A program made the position numbers and the translations under genes. DNA of 64,000 nucleotides from DATFVA01 sp963743325 (GTDB lineage Bacteria; Bacteroidota; Ignavibacteria; Ignavibacteriales; Ignavibacteriaceae), in NCBI GenBank assembly GCA_963743325.1, contig CAVUOZ010000011.1:186001-250000 (forward strand), in the 5' to 3' direction. The notes beneath the pieces were generated by a model. The model worked only from the letters and a program-made list of their open reading frames with translations. It was not told where the DNA came from and searched no databases. This document shows, piece after piece, positions 55,742 through 64,000 of the stretch (position 1 is the first letter of the stretch; every line of letters begins with the position of its first letter).

Positions 55742-57885
55742 TTAAGTTCTCTGATAGTGATACAGTTTTCAACATCATCAATATATACCAGATGGAAATT
55801 TCTTGAATTCATATTCTTTATGAAAAAAGATCTGGAGTTTATGTTATCCATCAATAAATTCTGCAATATTTTTTTATTCCCGGCTGTCAACTCCAGTGAT
55901 TTAATATTTCTCTGCAGAGGATTAAAATAGCAAACTCTCCCGGGGCCGTTAAATCTTAGCTCGCCAAAAAATAATTGATTTTTATCTTTTATCCTAAGGC
56001 TTGAAGTGCGACCATTTTTACCGGATACAACGAAAGCATCCGGGCCCAGGAAAAACAGCAAATCATTTTTATCGTTTGAACTTAGAAAACCAAACAGGGC
56101 GGAATTAGTTTTATTCAGGAAATTCCCTGCAAAAAGTGTCATATTGTATCCATTGATAAAATCCGTTTCAACCTCTGAATTTTTTTGGTTCTCTTCAAGG
56201 ATTCTTTCTCCGATCTTTATCGGGTTATCATCGGTTGAATAAAAAACTTCAGTTCTGTTATAAACAGAAAGTGATGCATCAGACACGTTTTTGCGGATTC
56301 CGGGTATGGTAAAATCTCTGTAGTGACCGTCGTCATTCGAAACAATTGTGACCCCAAGAGCTTTGTCTTTTGTAAATGCTGCATAAAGCTTTCCCGTGCT
56401 CTCTTTAAATTTTAAATCTTTAATCTTCCCCGGGGTATAAATGGAACTTCTATGGTAATCATTATTATTGAAGTCAATTTTTATAACTTCGATCAGCTTC
56501 TTATCTCTGGTAAAACAGAAAAAAGATTTCTCCTTCGGCAATTTATTATTCACAATTACAGCATCCTCGGATTCAAAAAGCGGAATAGTGAACCAGGTTT
56601 CCGGGATTCCGGAACTGCTTCTTGTAATCAGATTTAGTGATTTATTGTATCCGTCAATAAAACAGATATCAGTTATGCCGTTATTATCTCTGTCGAAGAA
56701 TGAAATTGAAGTGGGATATGCTCCTGAAACGATTCTTGCTTCCTCCGAGATTGAAGCAAGGTTTGAGATCAGAAAAAATTTCCCATTATTACTCAATAAG
56801 GCAATTCCATTTATAAACTTACTGTAATACGGAATAATATCTCTAAATGTATTTTTTTTGACATAAATTAATTCGGGGAAAAACTTCCGCTCATCCTTTG
56901 CAAAAATCAGGGAAAGAGTCCCGCTGGCTTTATTTATATATGCAATATCAATTTTACCGTCCCTGTTATAATCTCCCGTAATAAATTTATCCACCTTGTA
57001 CTTAGTATTAATGATTACACTATCTTCATACGACGATGTGTAATTTCCATAAAAAATACCAATTGAATTTTCATTAGTAAAAATGAGATCAGCATAGGAA
57101 TCCAGATTCAGATCTGCCGATTGAAGTGATGTAATCGGAGCACTAAAAGAAATTTCGCGGACTTTGTTAAAATTACCCTGACTATTGTTGTAAAAAAACT
57201 GAAGTTTGTTCGTAAATATTTCAAACGCTGCAATGTCAGAATAACCGTCATTATTCAGGTCCGCAAAAACAGCTTCTGAATAACTGGTCTTTTCAATAAT
57301 TTTCTTCTCACGGAGCTTCTGTTCCTGGTAAATCAGAGAGATCCCGTTAAAAGTGCTGCCCGAAACCAATAATTCAGGAATACTGTCACCGTTTATATCC
57401 CCGGTACTCAGGTTTTCGGGATATGTGTTAAACTTCACCTGTGATTCTATATCCGGAAACCCCTCAGCGTTTAATCTTAAAATACCTGCTGTACTGTTTT
57501 TTCTTGAGATAAAAGCATAAGTGTAACTTTTATTTTGTTTATCCCATAAGTATTGAATATCTGAAAATTTCTGCGGCAGAATGTTTTTGTGTTTTGTGCC
57601 GAATTTACCATTCTGATTTGCATCAAGTGAAAGCGTATGATTGTCCGCGGGATTATAAAAAAAAAGATCAGTATAGGAATCATCATTATAATTAAGCGGG
57701 ATGAATTTTTGATACCCGGAGTCGAATTCAAAAACCTGGTATTTACAAAATCCATTGATAGGAACCTGCGAAAAACTATCACAGGAAAATATGAGTAATA
57801 ATATCAGAAGTTCAGCTTTGCTTTTTGCGGGATTGAAGTCTACTCTCCCTTCTTTTAAGAGCTTCTTCGAATCTTCTTTTTTCAT
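55738..57885 (-). CDS. FG-GAP/VCBS-repeat secreted protein
   Basis: About 715 residues. Repeats such as FADLNNDGYSDIAAFEIFTN, SADLNLDSYADLIFTNENSI, TGDYNRDGKIDIAYINKASG and FFDRDNNGITDICFIDG carry the Ca-binding DxDxDG-like loops of FG-GAP/VCBS beta-propellers. The start is uncertain: ATG 57885 gives a long charged leader before the hydrophobic segment ELLILLLIFSCDSFSQ, which contains a possible lipobox Cys; the ATG at 57942 lies deeper in the thioesterase gene. It overlaps the thioesterase end by about 74 bases in another frame. No sorting domain. The function is unknown; a surface lipoprotein is plausible. Confidence 0.78.
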   Translation of the reverse strand: MKKEDSKKLLKEGRVDFNPAKSKAELLILLLIFSCDSFSQVPINGFCKYQVFEFDSGYQKFIPLNYNDDSYTDLFFYNPADNHTLSLDANQNGKFGTKHKNILPQKFSDIQYLWDKQNKSYTYAFISRKNSTAGILRLNAEGFPDIESQVKFNTYPENLSTGDINGDSIPELLVSGSTFNGISLIYQEQKLREKKIIEKTSYSEAVFADLNNDGYSDIAAFEIFTNKLQFFYNNSQGNFNKVREISFSAPITSLQSADLNLDSYADLIFTNENSIGIFYGNYTSSYEDSVIINTKYKVDKFITGDYNRDGKIDIAYINKASGTLSLIFAKDERKFFPELIYVKKNTFRDIIPYYSKFINGIALLSNNGKFFLISNLASISEEARIVSGAYPTSISFFDRDNNGITDICFIDGYNKSLNLITRSSSGIPETWFTIPLFESEDAVIVNNKLPKEKSFFCFTRDKKLIEVIKIDFNNNDYHRSSIYTPGKIKDLKFKESTGKLYAAFTKDKALGVTIVSNDDGHYRDFTIPGIRKNVSDASLSVYNRTEVFYSTDDNPIKIGERILEENQKNSEVETDFINGYNMTLFAGNFLNKTNSALFGFLSSNDKNDLLFFLGPDAFVVSGKNGRTSSLRIKDKNQLFFGELRFNGPGRVCYFNPLQRNIKSLELTAGNKKILQNLLMDNINSRSFFIKNMNSRNFHLVYIDDVENCITIRELK

Positions 57886-58288
57886 CTTCCGTTTCAGGAA
57901 TAATCTCAATTGCCTTAACCGGTTTTCCGCTGTCATCCACACTTACAAATGTCAAATAAGCAGAATTAGTGTGTATTCTTGTCCCTTTTCTGAATGATTC
58001 AGCAAATACTTTTACACCCACCTCCATCGATGTATTGAAAGCCCGGTTAACTGAAGCATAAATACTTACAGCGTCACCAAGATTTATGGGATGATGAAAA
58101 TCAATCCGGTCAACAGAAGCAGTTACACACACATGTTGTGAATGTTTAGACGCGCTCAATGCGGCACAAATATCTATCCAGTGCATCAACTGACCGCCAA
58201 GTAATTTCCCCAGCTGGTTGGTATGATTAGGCAGAACCAGCTCGGTCATTATCATTTTACTTTCGCTTACTTTTTTTTTGTCAGCCAT
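57812..58288 (-). CDS. acyl-CoA thioesterase (YciA/BACH hotdog family)
   Basis: 158 residues with one hotdog domain: MTELVLPNHTNQLGKLLGGQ, LMHWIDICAALSASKHSQHV (helix with the catalytic Asp), SVDRIDFHHPINLGDAVSIY and AYLTFVSVD. It hydrolyses acyl-CoA to free acid and CoA; chain length is unknown. The Arg/Lys-rich tail (RFEEALKRRESRLQSRKKQS) is longer than usual. It overlaps bamD by 8 bases upstream and the VCBS gene downstream. Confidence 0.92.
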   Translation of the reverse strand: MADKKKVSESKMIMTELVLPNHTNQLGKLLGGQLMHWIDICAALSASKHSQHVCVTASVDRIDFHHPINLGDAVSIYASVNRAFNTSMEVGVKVFAESFRKGTRIHTNSAYLTFVSVDDSGKPVKAIEIIPETEDEKRRFEEALKRRESRLQSRKKQS

Positions 58289-59045
58289 TGGAAGGATTTA
58301 ATCTGCTTTCAAGTTTTGCCTGGATTTTTTTTACATCATCCGCATTCTTATCGTCAGGATATTTCTCAAGAAATTTTTCTATTTCGGAAATTGCCTCATC
58401 GTTCCGGTTTCGCTCAATAAGAACATTTATCTTATTATACATAGCCATCGGTGCATAAGGTGTATCGTGATACGTTTCTATAACATCCTCATAATAAGTT
58501 AATGCAGCTTTCAGGTAATCCATCTTTTCATAAATCCTGGCAATTGAAAAGTCTTTTTCTGCCAGCTTATTGTTTAATTCCTCAATCTTTTTCTCGGCTT
58601 CAGACACTCTTTCGTTGGTAGGGAAAAAATCTATAAATGCCTGGAACTCCTGTATTGCCTTCCTGGTATATTTCTGATCAAGGTTATAATTGGGAGATAA
58701 CTGATAATAGCATTCAGCAAGTAAAAACTGTGACTCGGGTACAAATTCGCTTGCAGGCATATTTTTAATCAGTTTACTGAATTCAAAAGCTGCGAGAATG
58801 TATTCAGTCCGGGCAAATCTGGTTTTGGCAAGATAAAACTGAGCGTCATCAGAAATCGAGCTTCCCGGGTACTGCAGCAGAATAGCCTGGAATTCATTTA
58901 TTGCTTCCAGGTAATCTTCGCCTTCATAAAGTGTAATAGCATATGCAAGACGGTTTTCGCCCGTCATATTGGTAGTATCAATACTTGAGGAACATCCTGA
59001 AATAACAAGCAGAGTGAACACAGGAATAAAAAATAAATATTTCAT
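58281..59045 (-). CDS. bamD: outer-membrane assembly lipoprotein BamD
   Basis: 254 residues: lipoprotein signal FIPVFTLLVISGCSSS (Cys18), then five TPR-like helix pairs (AYAITLYEGEDYLEAINEFQ, AQFYLAKTRFARTEYILAAF, AIQEFQAFIDFFPTNERVSE, SIARIYEKMDYLKAALTYYE, YAPMAMYNKINVLIERNRND). Length and topology match BamD/YfiO, which works with BamA to fold outer-membrane beta-barrels. It is the first gene of the overlapping minus-strand chain ending with ccmF. Confidence 0.9.
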   Translation of the reverse strand: MKYLFFIPVFTLLVISGCSSSIDTTNMTGENRLAYAITLYEGEDYLEAINEFQAILLQYPGSSISDDAQFYLAKTRFARTEYILAAFEFSKLIKNMPASEFVPESQFLLAECYYQLSPNYNLDQKYTRKAIQEFQAFIDFFPTNERVSEAEKKIEELNNKLAEKDFSIARIYEKMDYLKAALTYYEDVIETYHDTPYAPMAMYNKINVLIERNRNDEAISEIEKFLEKYPDDKNADDVKKIQAKLESRLNPSNG

Positions 59046-59118
59046 AAAAAGTGCTGTTTTCTTAGAATTTAATCAGTAAACATAACCAAAATCACATAGT
59101 AGTCAAATGTATTTATTG

Positions 59119-59724
59119 CTACTTACTCCTGATTGTGAAGAAGAGGATGACCGCAAGTGCTGCAGTTCCAATAACAATGACTGGTTCAAGAATTCCCGAA
59201 AGGAAAGGTTCGGCAGGTAACTTCCCCCTGGTAAACGGATATGCAGAATTTTCAAGTGAACCAACATTCTCTGCTTTTATTGTGTCCAGGGATGAATAAT
59301 AAAAGTCTCTTGTAAAAACTGTTTTGCCGGTAAAATTAAAACTGCCCGAAAGAATTATTTTACGCAGAACATAATACTCACCTAAAAAGCCATCCCTGTA
59401 TATATCACCGTATGATGTAAAGGCATCTTTAATTATATACTGGAATTCAAAGGAATTACTCTCAGCAGCCAACATGTATCCCCTTTTTGATAAACCGGAT
59501 ATGATTTCAGAATTGAATACTGCGAAAGTTTCGTTATTAGATTCGAATTTGATCTTTTGAACAGTGTCAGGAATAAAAGAAACCGCTTTTGCAATGGAGG
59601 AATCCACAAGTTCATTAAATACCTGAAGATTATTTTTTTCCTGCGCGCTGCAGTGAATAATGGACAGGAGAATAAAAGCAGTTAATATTATTAGAAAATT
59701 TTTTATTGCAATATGCTTATTCAA
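59119..59724 (-). CDS. secreted protein with C-terminal membrane anchor, unknown
   Basis: 201 residues: signal peptide (FLIILTAFILLSIIHCSAQE, possible lipobox Cys), a mixed alpha/beta mature domain (IAKAVSFIPDTVQKIKFESN, ISGLSKRGYMLAAESNSFEF) and a C-terminal hydrophobic helix (GILEPVIVIGTAALAVILFF) ending TIRSK. I do not recognise the family. It lies 73 bases upstream of bamD on the same strand and could share its function in the envelope. Confidence 0.7.
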   Translation of the reverse strand: MNKHIAIKNFLIILTAFILLSIIHCSAQEKNNLQVFNELVDSSIAKAVSFIPDTVQKIKFESNNETFAVFNSEIISGLSKRGYMLAAESNSFEFQYIIKDAFTSYGDIYRDGFLGEYYVLRKIILSGSFNFTGKTVFTRDFYYSSLDTIKAENVGSLENSAYPFTRGKLPAEPFLSGILEPVIVIGTAALAVILFFTIRSK

Positions 59725-59806
59725 TATCTTAATACTTTTTATCCGCGAAGAAAATTAAAATGTTAATTTAGTTAATTCTCCTGTCCATCTTCAAGCATAT
59801 TCTTAT

Positions 59807-60652
59807 TTAAATCCTCCCGGCGGCCAGATTCTCCAGTCGTTTTATTCTTTCCTCAACCGGAGGGTGGGTTGAAAATAACTTCATAACTCCACCGCCATGT
59901 AACGGATTTATAATAAACATATGAGCTGTAGCGGGAGTTGAATTATTAAGGGGTTTCATCTCATTTCCGGCAGATATTTTCCTAAGTGCTGCGGCTAATC
60001 CAAGCGGATTGCCTGAAATTTGAGCTCCGCCGGCATCCGCTGCAAATTCACGTGATCTTGAAACCGCAAGCTGAAGCATAGTAGCAGCGATCGGGGCAAG
60101 GATTAAAAGCAATAATGCTGAAATTCCTCCGTCATCATCATCCCTGCCTCTTCCAAACATAAGAGCCCATCCGGCCATCTGAGCAACGAATGTTATTGTC
60201 CCGACTAATGTCGCTGCAATTGTTCCCGTAAGCATATCCCTGTTTTTAACGTGAGCAAGTTCATGAGAGATAACCCCCGCAAGTTCTTCGTTATTGAGAC
60301 CCTGCAGAATTCCTGTGGTAGCTGCAACAGCTGCGTGTTCAGGGTTTCTTCCTGTTGCGAAAGCGTTTGGAGTAGGATCATTTATTATATAGACCTTCGG
60401 CATCGGTAAATTTGCGTTTGCTGTCAGTTGTCCGACCAGTGCATAAAATTTTGGTGCCGTTTCAACTGTCACTTCTTTAGCCCTGTACATAGAAAGAATG
60501 ATCTTATCAGAAAACCAGTACGATCCGAAATTCATCATTAAAGCAAAGATAAATGCAATCGTCATTCCTGTGGAACCACCCAGAAAGTAGCCTACCAGCA
60601 GAAATAAGATCATCATGACTGTCATTAAAAAGACAGTCTTAAGAGTATTCAT
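59807..60652 (-). CDS. htpX: zinc metalloprotease HtpX
   Basis: 281 residues: two N-terminal membrane helices, KVYIINDPTPNAFATGRNPE, zinc motif VISHELAHVKNRDMLTG (HExxH), two further hydrophobic segments, and SRSREFAADAGGAQISGNPL supplying the third ligand. It degrades misfolded membrane proteins together with FtsH. The C-terminus LFSTHPPVEERIKRLENLA is diagnostic. It is expressed singly, with about 220 bases upstream to the next gene. Confidence 0.95.
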   Translation of the reverse strand: MNTLKTVFLMTVMMILFLLVGYFLGGSTGMTIAFIFALMMNFGSYWFSDKIILSMYRAKEVTVETAPKFYALVGQLTANANLPMPKVYIINDPTPNAFATGRNPEHAAVAATTGILQGLNNEELAGVISHELAHVKNRDMLTGTIAATLVGTITFVAQMAGWALMFGRGRDDDDGGISALLLLILAPIAATMLQLAVSRSREFAADAGGAQISGNPLGLAAALRKISAGNEMKPLNNSTPATAHMFIINPLHGGGVMKLFSTHPPVEERIKRLENLAAGRI

Positions 60653-60833
60653 TGTTTCTCCAGAAATATTTATTTCAAAATTAAGGAACTAGCTAAGTTT
60701 TATCAAGGAAATGAATTTGTCACTAATTTAATGGAAAATCACAATTGTTAAACAAAATTCGGAGGTTAATGGTTTCCTTCAGAGGTAAGTGTACAACCGC
60801 ATTTTGCATAAAAAATGCTTCAGATACAATTGG

Positions 60834-60853
60834 CGGTTCCGTATTTGGAACCG
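60834..60853. repeat. short hairpin between htpX and membrane protein gene
   Basis: CGGTTCC-GTATTT-GGAACCG forms a perfect 7-bp stem 20 bases after the stop of the minus-strand gene at 60873. Without a clear T-run, its role as terminator is uncertain. Confidence 0.4.
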
Positions 60854-60872
60854 TAGATAATATTTGAAGTAT

Positions 60873-61391
60873 TTAAATCTCTATGGCGGAATTTACGGCT
60901 GCTTTGTTTTTCGAAATCATCAAGTAAAGATTTAGTATAAATGCACCGATAAAAAAGATTAACGCTAAATAATAGCCCCACTCGTATGAGACTTCAATAA
61001 TATTAAAATCAAAATCGCCTGTAACCTCCCCGCCTATACTTGATCTTAAAAAAAGGAGCATCAATACACCAAGCGCACCGGCAATTATTGAAAACTTCCG
61101 GGTATATCGGGGAATAAAAGAAACGACGATCCCCGTAAGAGCAAAGATAAAAGCCGCCACTGCAAGTGGTTCAGAGTTTACCTCTCTCTCCTTATCGAGT
61201 TCAGGATTACTCTGTTGATCATCGAATTTTTGCATTTCGAATTTTTCAATTTTTGTTCCTGTAATTAAATCCATCCCGGAAATTGTGGCAATACTTTGTC
61301 CCTGACAGGTAAAGCTAACAAAAGGAAGAAAAAAACATAAAACAGCCAGAAGAAATAAGACCGGAGAAATGAATTTATCCGATTCTTTCAT
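60873..61391 (-). CDS. four-helix membrane protein, unknown
   Basis: 172 residues with hydrophobic segments at about 10-27 (SPVLFLLAVLCFFLPFVSFT), 75-92, 100-116 and 141-160, and a 45-residue hydrophilic loop after the first (IEKFEMQKFDDQQSNPELDK). No recognised family. AGAGAGGATAC precedes ATG 61391. Divergent from porQ. Confidence 0.7.
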   Translation of the reverse strand: MKESDKFISPVLFLLAVLCFFLPFVSFTCQGQSIATISGMDLITGTKIEKFEMQKFDDQQSNPELDKEREVNSEPLAVAAFIFALTGIVVSFIPRYTRKFSIIAGALGVLMLLFLRSSIGGEVTGDFDFNIIEVSYEWGYYLALIFFIGAFILNLYLMISKNKAAVNSAIEI

Positions 61392-61595
61392 TCAGTATCC
61401 TCTCTATCTTTGTTTAATAGTTGTTTAATTATTGCGGAGTCATAAATTCACTGCATCTAACATACCCGGCCGATCATTTAAATCAAGTTAAAGATAATTT
61501 CAGGTAATCAAAAGAAAATAATGTATGAATAAGAGTTTTGCCCTTGCCTTTATTTGCGATTATGGTTAAATATTGACGAAAAATTTTGGGAGTTT

Positions 61596-62531
61596 ATGAA
61601 AAAGGCATCCGCTTATCTTCTTGCAATAATCATCTTAACATCAATCAAAGTTTCAGCACAAAATACTTATGATTTCCTTCGCCTTGATATGAGTGCGCGT
61701 GCAGGGGCGCTTGCCGGCAGTTTCGTGTCAAATAATGATGATCCGAATGTAATATTCTACAATCCCGCCGGGTTGGACCTGCTCGAAGGTCAGCCGGTGT
61801 CATTCTCCTTTGTAAAGCATTTGCTGGATATAAATCTTGCCAGTCTTACTTACTCGCAGGAGTTTGAAGGTATCGGAAGGTTCGGTGCCGCTGTTAAATA
61901 TATTAATTACGGCACTTTCACCGGCGCCGATGAAGCCGGAACAAAGACAAAGGATTTCAGCGCAGGCGAGGTTGCCTTTATAATAGGATATGCAAATTCA
62001 CTCGATGAAAATTTTTATTACGGAGCGAATGCTAAATTTATTTATTCAGGAATAGAAACCCGGTCATCCACAGGTCTGGCTGCCGATCTGGGGTTACATT
62101 ATGCAGTTCCCTCTGCGATGCTGGATATAGGATTTGCAGCTCTTAATTTGGGTTCCCAGCTGACCACTTATTATAATACTAAAGAATCTCTTCCACTGGA
62201 TATTGTAATCGGAATTTCAAAAAGACTCGAGAACCTACCTGTCCGACTTTCCCTAGATTTCCATAAACTTAATGAAGAGCGCGATGACTTTGTGCAAAAA
62301 TTTAAAGCATTCACTATAGGAGCGGAATTTAATCTAAGCAAAGTATTAAGTCTGCGCTTCGGTTATGATAATGAAAAAAGATCGGAGCTGAAAGTGGGGA
62401 CGACAGCAGGGATAGCAGGATTTAATGCGGGATTTGGTGCTGTTATTTCAGACTATATCTTTGATTATGGTTTTAGCTCGCTCGGAACGATAGGATCTTT
62501 GCACAGGATAAGCATTGCAACGACATTTTAA
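61596..62531 (+). CDS. porQ: T9SS protein PorQ-like
   Basis: 311 residues from ATG 61596 (MKKASAYLLAIIILTSIKVS), with GGGAG upstream; the ATG at 61554 is not needed. After the signal peptide comes NTYDFLRLDMSARAGALAGS and DPNVIFYNPAGLDLLEGQPV, the start of the PorV/PorQ family, then amphipathic strands of an outer-membrane beta-barrel (GRFGAAVKYINYGTF, AFTIGAEFNLSKVLSLRFGY) ending with an aromatic C-terminus (SIATTF). PorQ is part of the outer-membrane side of the T9SS. It fits the many sorting-domain proteins in this window. Confidence 0.85.
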   Translation: MKKASAYLLAIIILTSIKVSAQNTYDFLRLDMSARAGALAGSFVSNNDDPNVIFYNPAGLDLLEGQPVSFSFVKHLLDINLASLTYSQEFEGIGRFGAAVKYINYGTFTGADEAGTKTKDFSAGEVAFIIGYANSLDENFYYGANAKFIYSGIETRSSTGLAADLGLHYAVPSAMLDIGFAALNLGSQLTTYYNTKESLPLDIVIGISKRLENLPVRLSLDFHKLNEERDDFVQKFKAFTIGAEFNLSKVLSLRFGYDNEKRSELKVGTTAGIAGFNAGFGAVISDYIFDYGFSSLGTIGSLHRISIATTF

Positions 62532-62548
62532 CTGTGTAGACTAACCCT

Positions 62549-62598
62549 GGAACTTGTTCTTGAACTTGAACCTGAACTTGAACCCTAACTCGAACCTC
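62549..62598. repeat. degenerate hexanucleotide repeat
   Basis: About eight GAACTT/GAACCT-type hexamers in a row lie between the convergent porQ and TPR genes. Confidence 0.7.
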
Positions 62599-63744
62599 TC
62601 ACGGGTGATACGGCTTATCAATATATTTTTTTGCAAGTGAATGAGAACTGCCATATTCTTTCATGTTAAGCAGAGCATTATAATAATCGATTGCTTTACC
62701 GCGTTCTCCCATCTGATCATTTATCATTCCAAGATACAGAACTGAATTAATCTGAAACCCCGATTCTCCATCTTTATCAAGTTCTTTGGAATATTCCATG
62801 CACTTATTAAAATAGTACTCAGACGAATCAAGTTCGTTTGTGTTTTTATACTGCAATGCCACGTAATAAACGGCTTCTCTCTTTGCCGGAAGTACAGTAT
62901 AACCGGTTAAACCGGAATCTGCTTTTGCCAGAACATCTTTAAATATTTCAGCAGATGCAGCATAATCCCCTTTCCTGGCGGCAATCCGTCCTTTCCATCT
63001 CTCAAATACAGGATTGTCCGGAAATTCTTTATTCAGTTTATCAGCATATTCGAATGCATTAAAAGGATTGTTCTCATAATTGTAATAAATAGTCATCAGG
63101 AAATACCGAGCTTCATACTTTGCATACTTCCCATATTCTGCAGTACTTTCCAGTTCAGATAATCCCTTCTGTTTATCCCCTGAAGGGAAAAAAATCATGA
63201 GAGGTTTTAACAGAGGGTATTCCTCGGGGATTACCGAAGCATAATAATCATAAATCCCAAAACCTAACTGAACATCCTTGTTATTCGGATCAAGGTTGCT
63301 TGCTCTCTCTACTATCGGTAATGCTTCACGTCCGTCATCAGCTGCTTTAAGCCAGCTTTCTCTTAAAGATCTCAATCTTCCCCTGAAACCAATTGAGCCG
63401 CCTTTAAAGAAAAGGGCATCCACGTCATCAGCATTTTTATCTAGAATCTGATCACACTGGTAAATTACATCTTCAAGCTTTTGAAAGAATATTTCATCAT
63501 ACGATTCATCATCAGGATTCAATAAAATTTTCCACCAGTCTATCATTGAAAGAAAAAATCTTCCGGCCGGATGGTCAGGGTAATCGGCTATTAATGCTCT
63601 GAATGTTTTTTCGGCCTTTTCGAATTGTATACTATAAATCTGTCTTACTCCCATTGTAGCAAGGGAATCAAATTTATCACCCTGAGCATGCGCAGCGATA
63701 GAAAAAACAGCAAAGATTACAACTGATAGAAGTAGAATTTTCAA
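62599..63744 (-). CDS. exported tetratricopeptide-repeat protein
   Basis: 381 residues with signal peptide (LLLSVVIFAVFSIAAHAQGD). TPR-like helix pairs occur at the N-terminus (QIYSIQFEKAEKTFRALIAD), in the middle (VDALFFKGGSIGFRGRLRSL, IVERASNLDPNNKDVQLGFG) and at the C-terminus (RWKGRIAARKGDYAASAEIF, NSVLYLGMINDQMGERGKAI). Probably a periplasmic or outer-membrane scaffold; no specific partner can be named. The region from 63745 to the window end (256 bases) shows no gene. Confidence 0.82.
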   Translation of the reverse strand: MKILLLSVVIFAVFSIAAHAQGDKFDSLATMGVRQIYSIQFEKAEKTFRALIADYPDHPAGRFFLSMIDWWKILLNPDDESYDEIFFQKLEDVIYQCDQILDKNADDVDALFFKGGSIGFRGRLRSLRESWLKAADDGREALPIVERASNLDPNNKDVQLGFGIYDYYASVIPEEYPLLKPLMIFFPSGDKQKGLSELESTAEYGKYAKYEARYFLMTIYYNYENNPFNAFEYADKLNKEFPDNPVFERWKGRIAARKGDYAASAEIFKDVLAKADSGLTGYTVLPAKREAVYYVALQYKNTNELDSSEYYFNKCMEYSKELDKDGESGFQINSVLYLGMINDQMGERGKAIDYYNALLNMKEYGSSHSLAKKYIDKPYHP

Positions 63745-64000
63745 CAGGTCTCCATAATTCTTAAAAACAGATTCCCATATATGAATAAAACGGAGTAATT
63801 TTCAATTTATTACCGCCGCATTAAAATAAAGTTCCCGGACAGGCTTTAATAAGAGTGTACATTGTTAGGAGCATCATTGTTTTCAAACAATGGGATAATT
63901 TCACTATTACTGTCCGTTTTATCTATGATAGGGCAAACATAACCTATCCCTGACGGGGATAAATTACAATATTCCGGTCATTTCTGTGATATCTATATTG

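Overview
The window looks like the chromosome of a Bacteroidetes/Chlorobi-group bacterium, most likely a member of the Ignavibacteria (inference from protein families; no marker gene is present). The evidence is AT-rich DNA, eight secreted proteins ending in the 'YPNPFNP...LLK' type A sorting domain of the type IX secretion system (T9SS), a PorQ-like T9SS protein, a BamD lipoprotein and System I cytochrome c maturation genes.

Layout. 1-3.5 kb: a truncated LamG-type secreted protein, small secreted proteins, a STAS protein and a cupin. 3.9-6.4 kb: a large beta-propeller T9SS cargo protein. 6.8-13.5 kb (minus): an hdrCBA-flxDCBA cluster, encoding a predicted NADH-dependent, electron-bifurcating heterodisulfide-reductase-like complex. 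flxA, flxB and hdrA carry about ten indels although the protein sequence between them is well conserved. 13.8-22.4 kb: a second propeller cargo protein, a sugar uptake operon (two MFS transporters and a ROK kinase) and a duplicated LamG-like cargo protein. 22.6-26.7 kb (minus): a hybrid two-component regulator broken by about six frameshifts.

26.8-42.6 kb is the accessory part. It holds tandem paralogous cargo genes (one with an amber stop), a pair of MITE-like elements, a 1328-residue TIGR03790-like cargo protein, decayed GIY-YIG nuclease genes, two genes bordered by integron attC-like palindromes, a serine-recombinase remnant, and an array in which two intact GIY-YIG nuclease genes lie directly downstream of tRNA-Asn(GTT). 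The stop codon of each nuclease gene abuts a partial copy of the 3' part of that tRNA. In these copies the distal anticodon arm is replaced by a palindrome that changes sequence but keeps its pairing. Two 94-bp tandem pseudo-tRNA units precede the real tRNA. This array is the best candidate here for an undescribed mobile system.

42.9-64 kb is mostly conserved housekeeping DNA: a C25-like peptidase with an altered catalytic motif, an S46 dipeptidyl-peptidase (DPP11-like), and a chain of overlapping minus-strand genes running bamD - acyl-CoA thioesterase - VCBS-repeat protein - MXAN_6640-like metalloprotease - ccmA-ccmB-ccmC-ccmD-ccmE-ccmF. HtpX, small membrane proteins, PorQ and a TPR protein follow. 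CcmE carries the CxxxY haem-binding motif rather than HxxxY.
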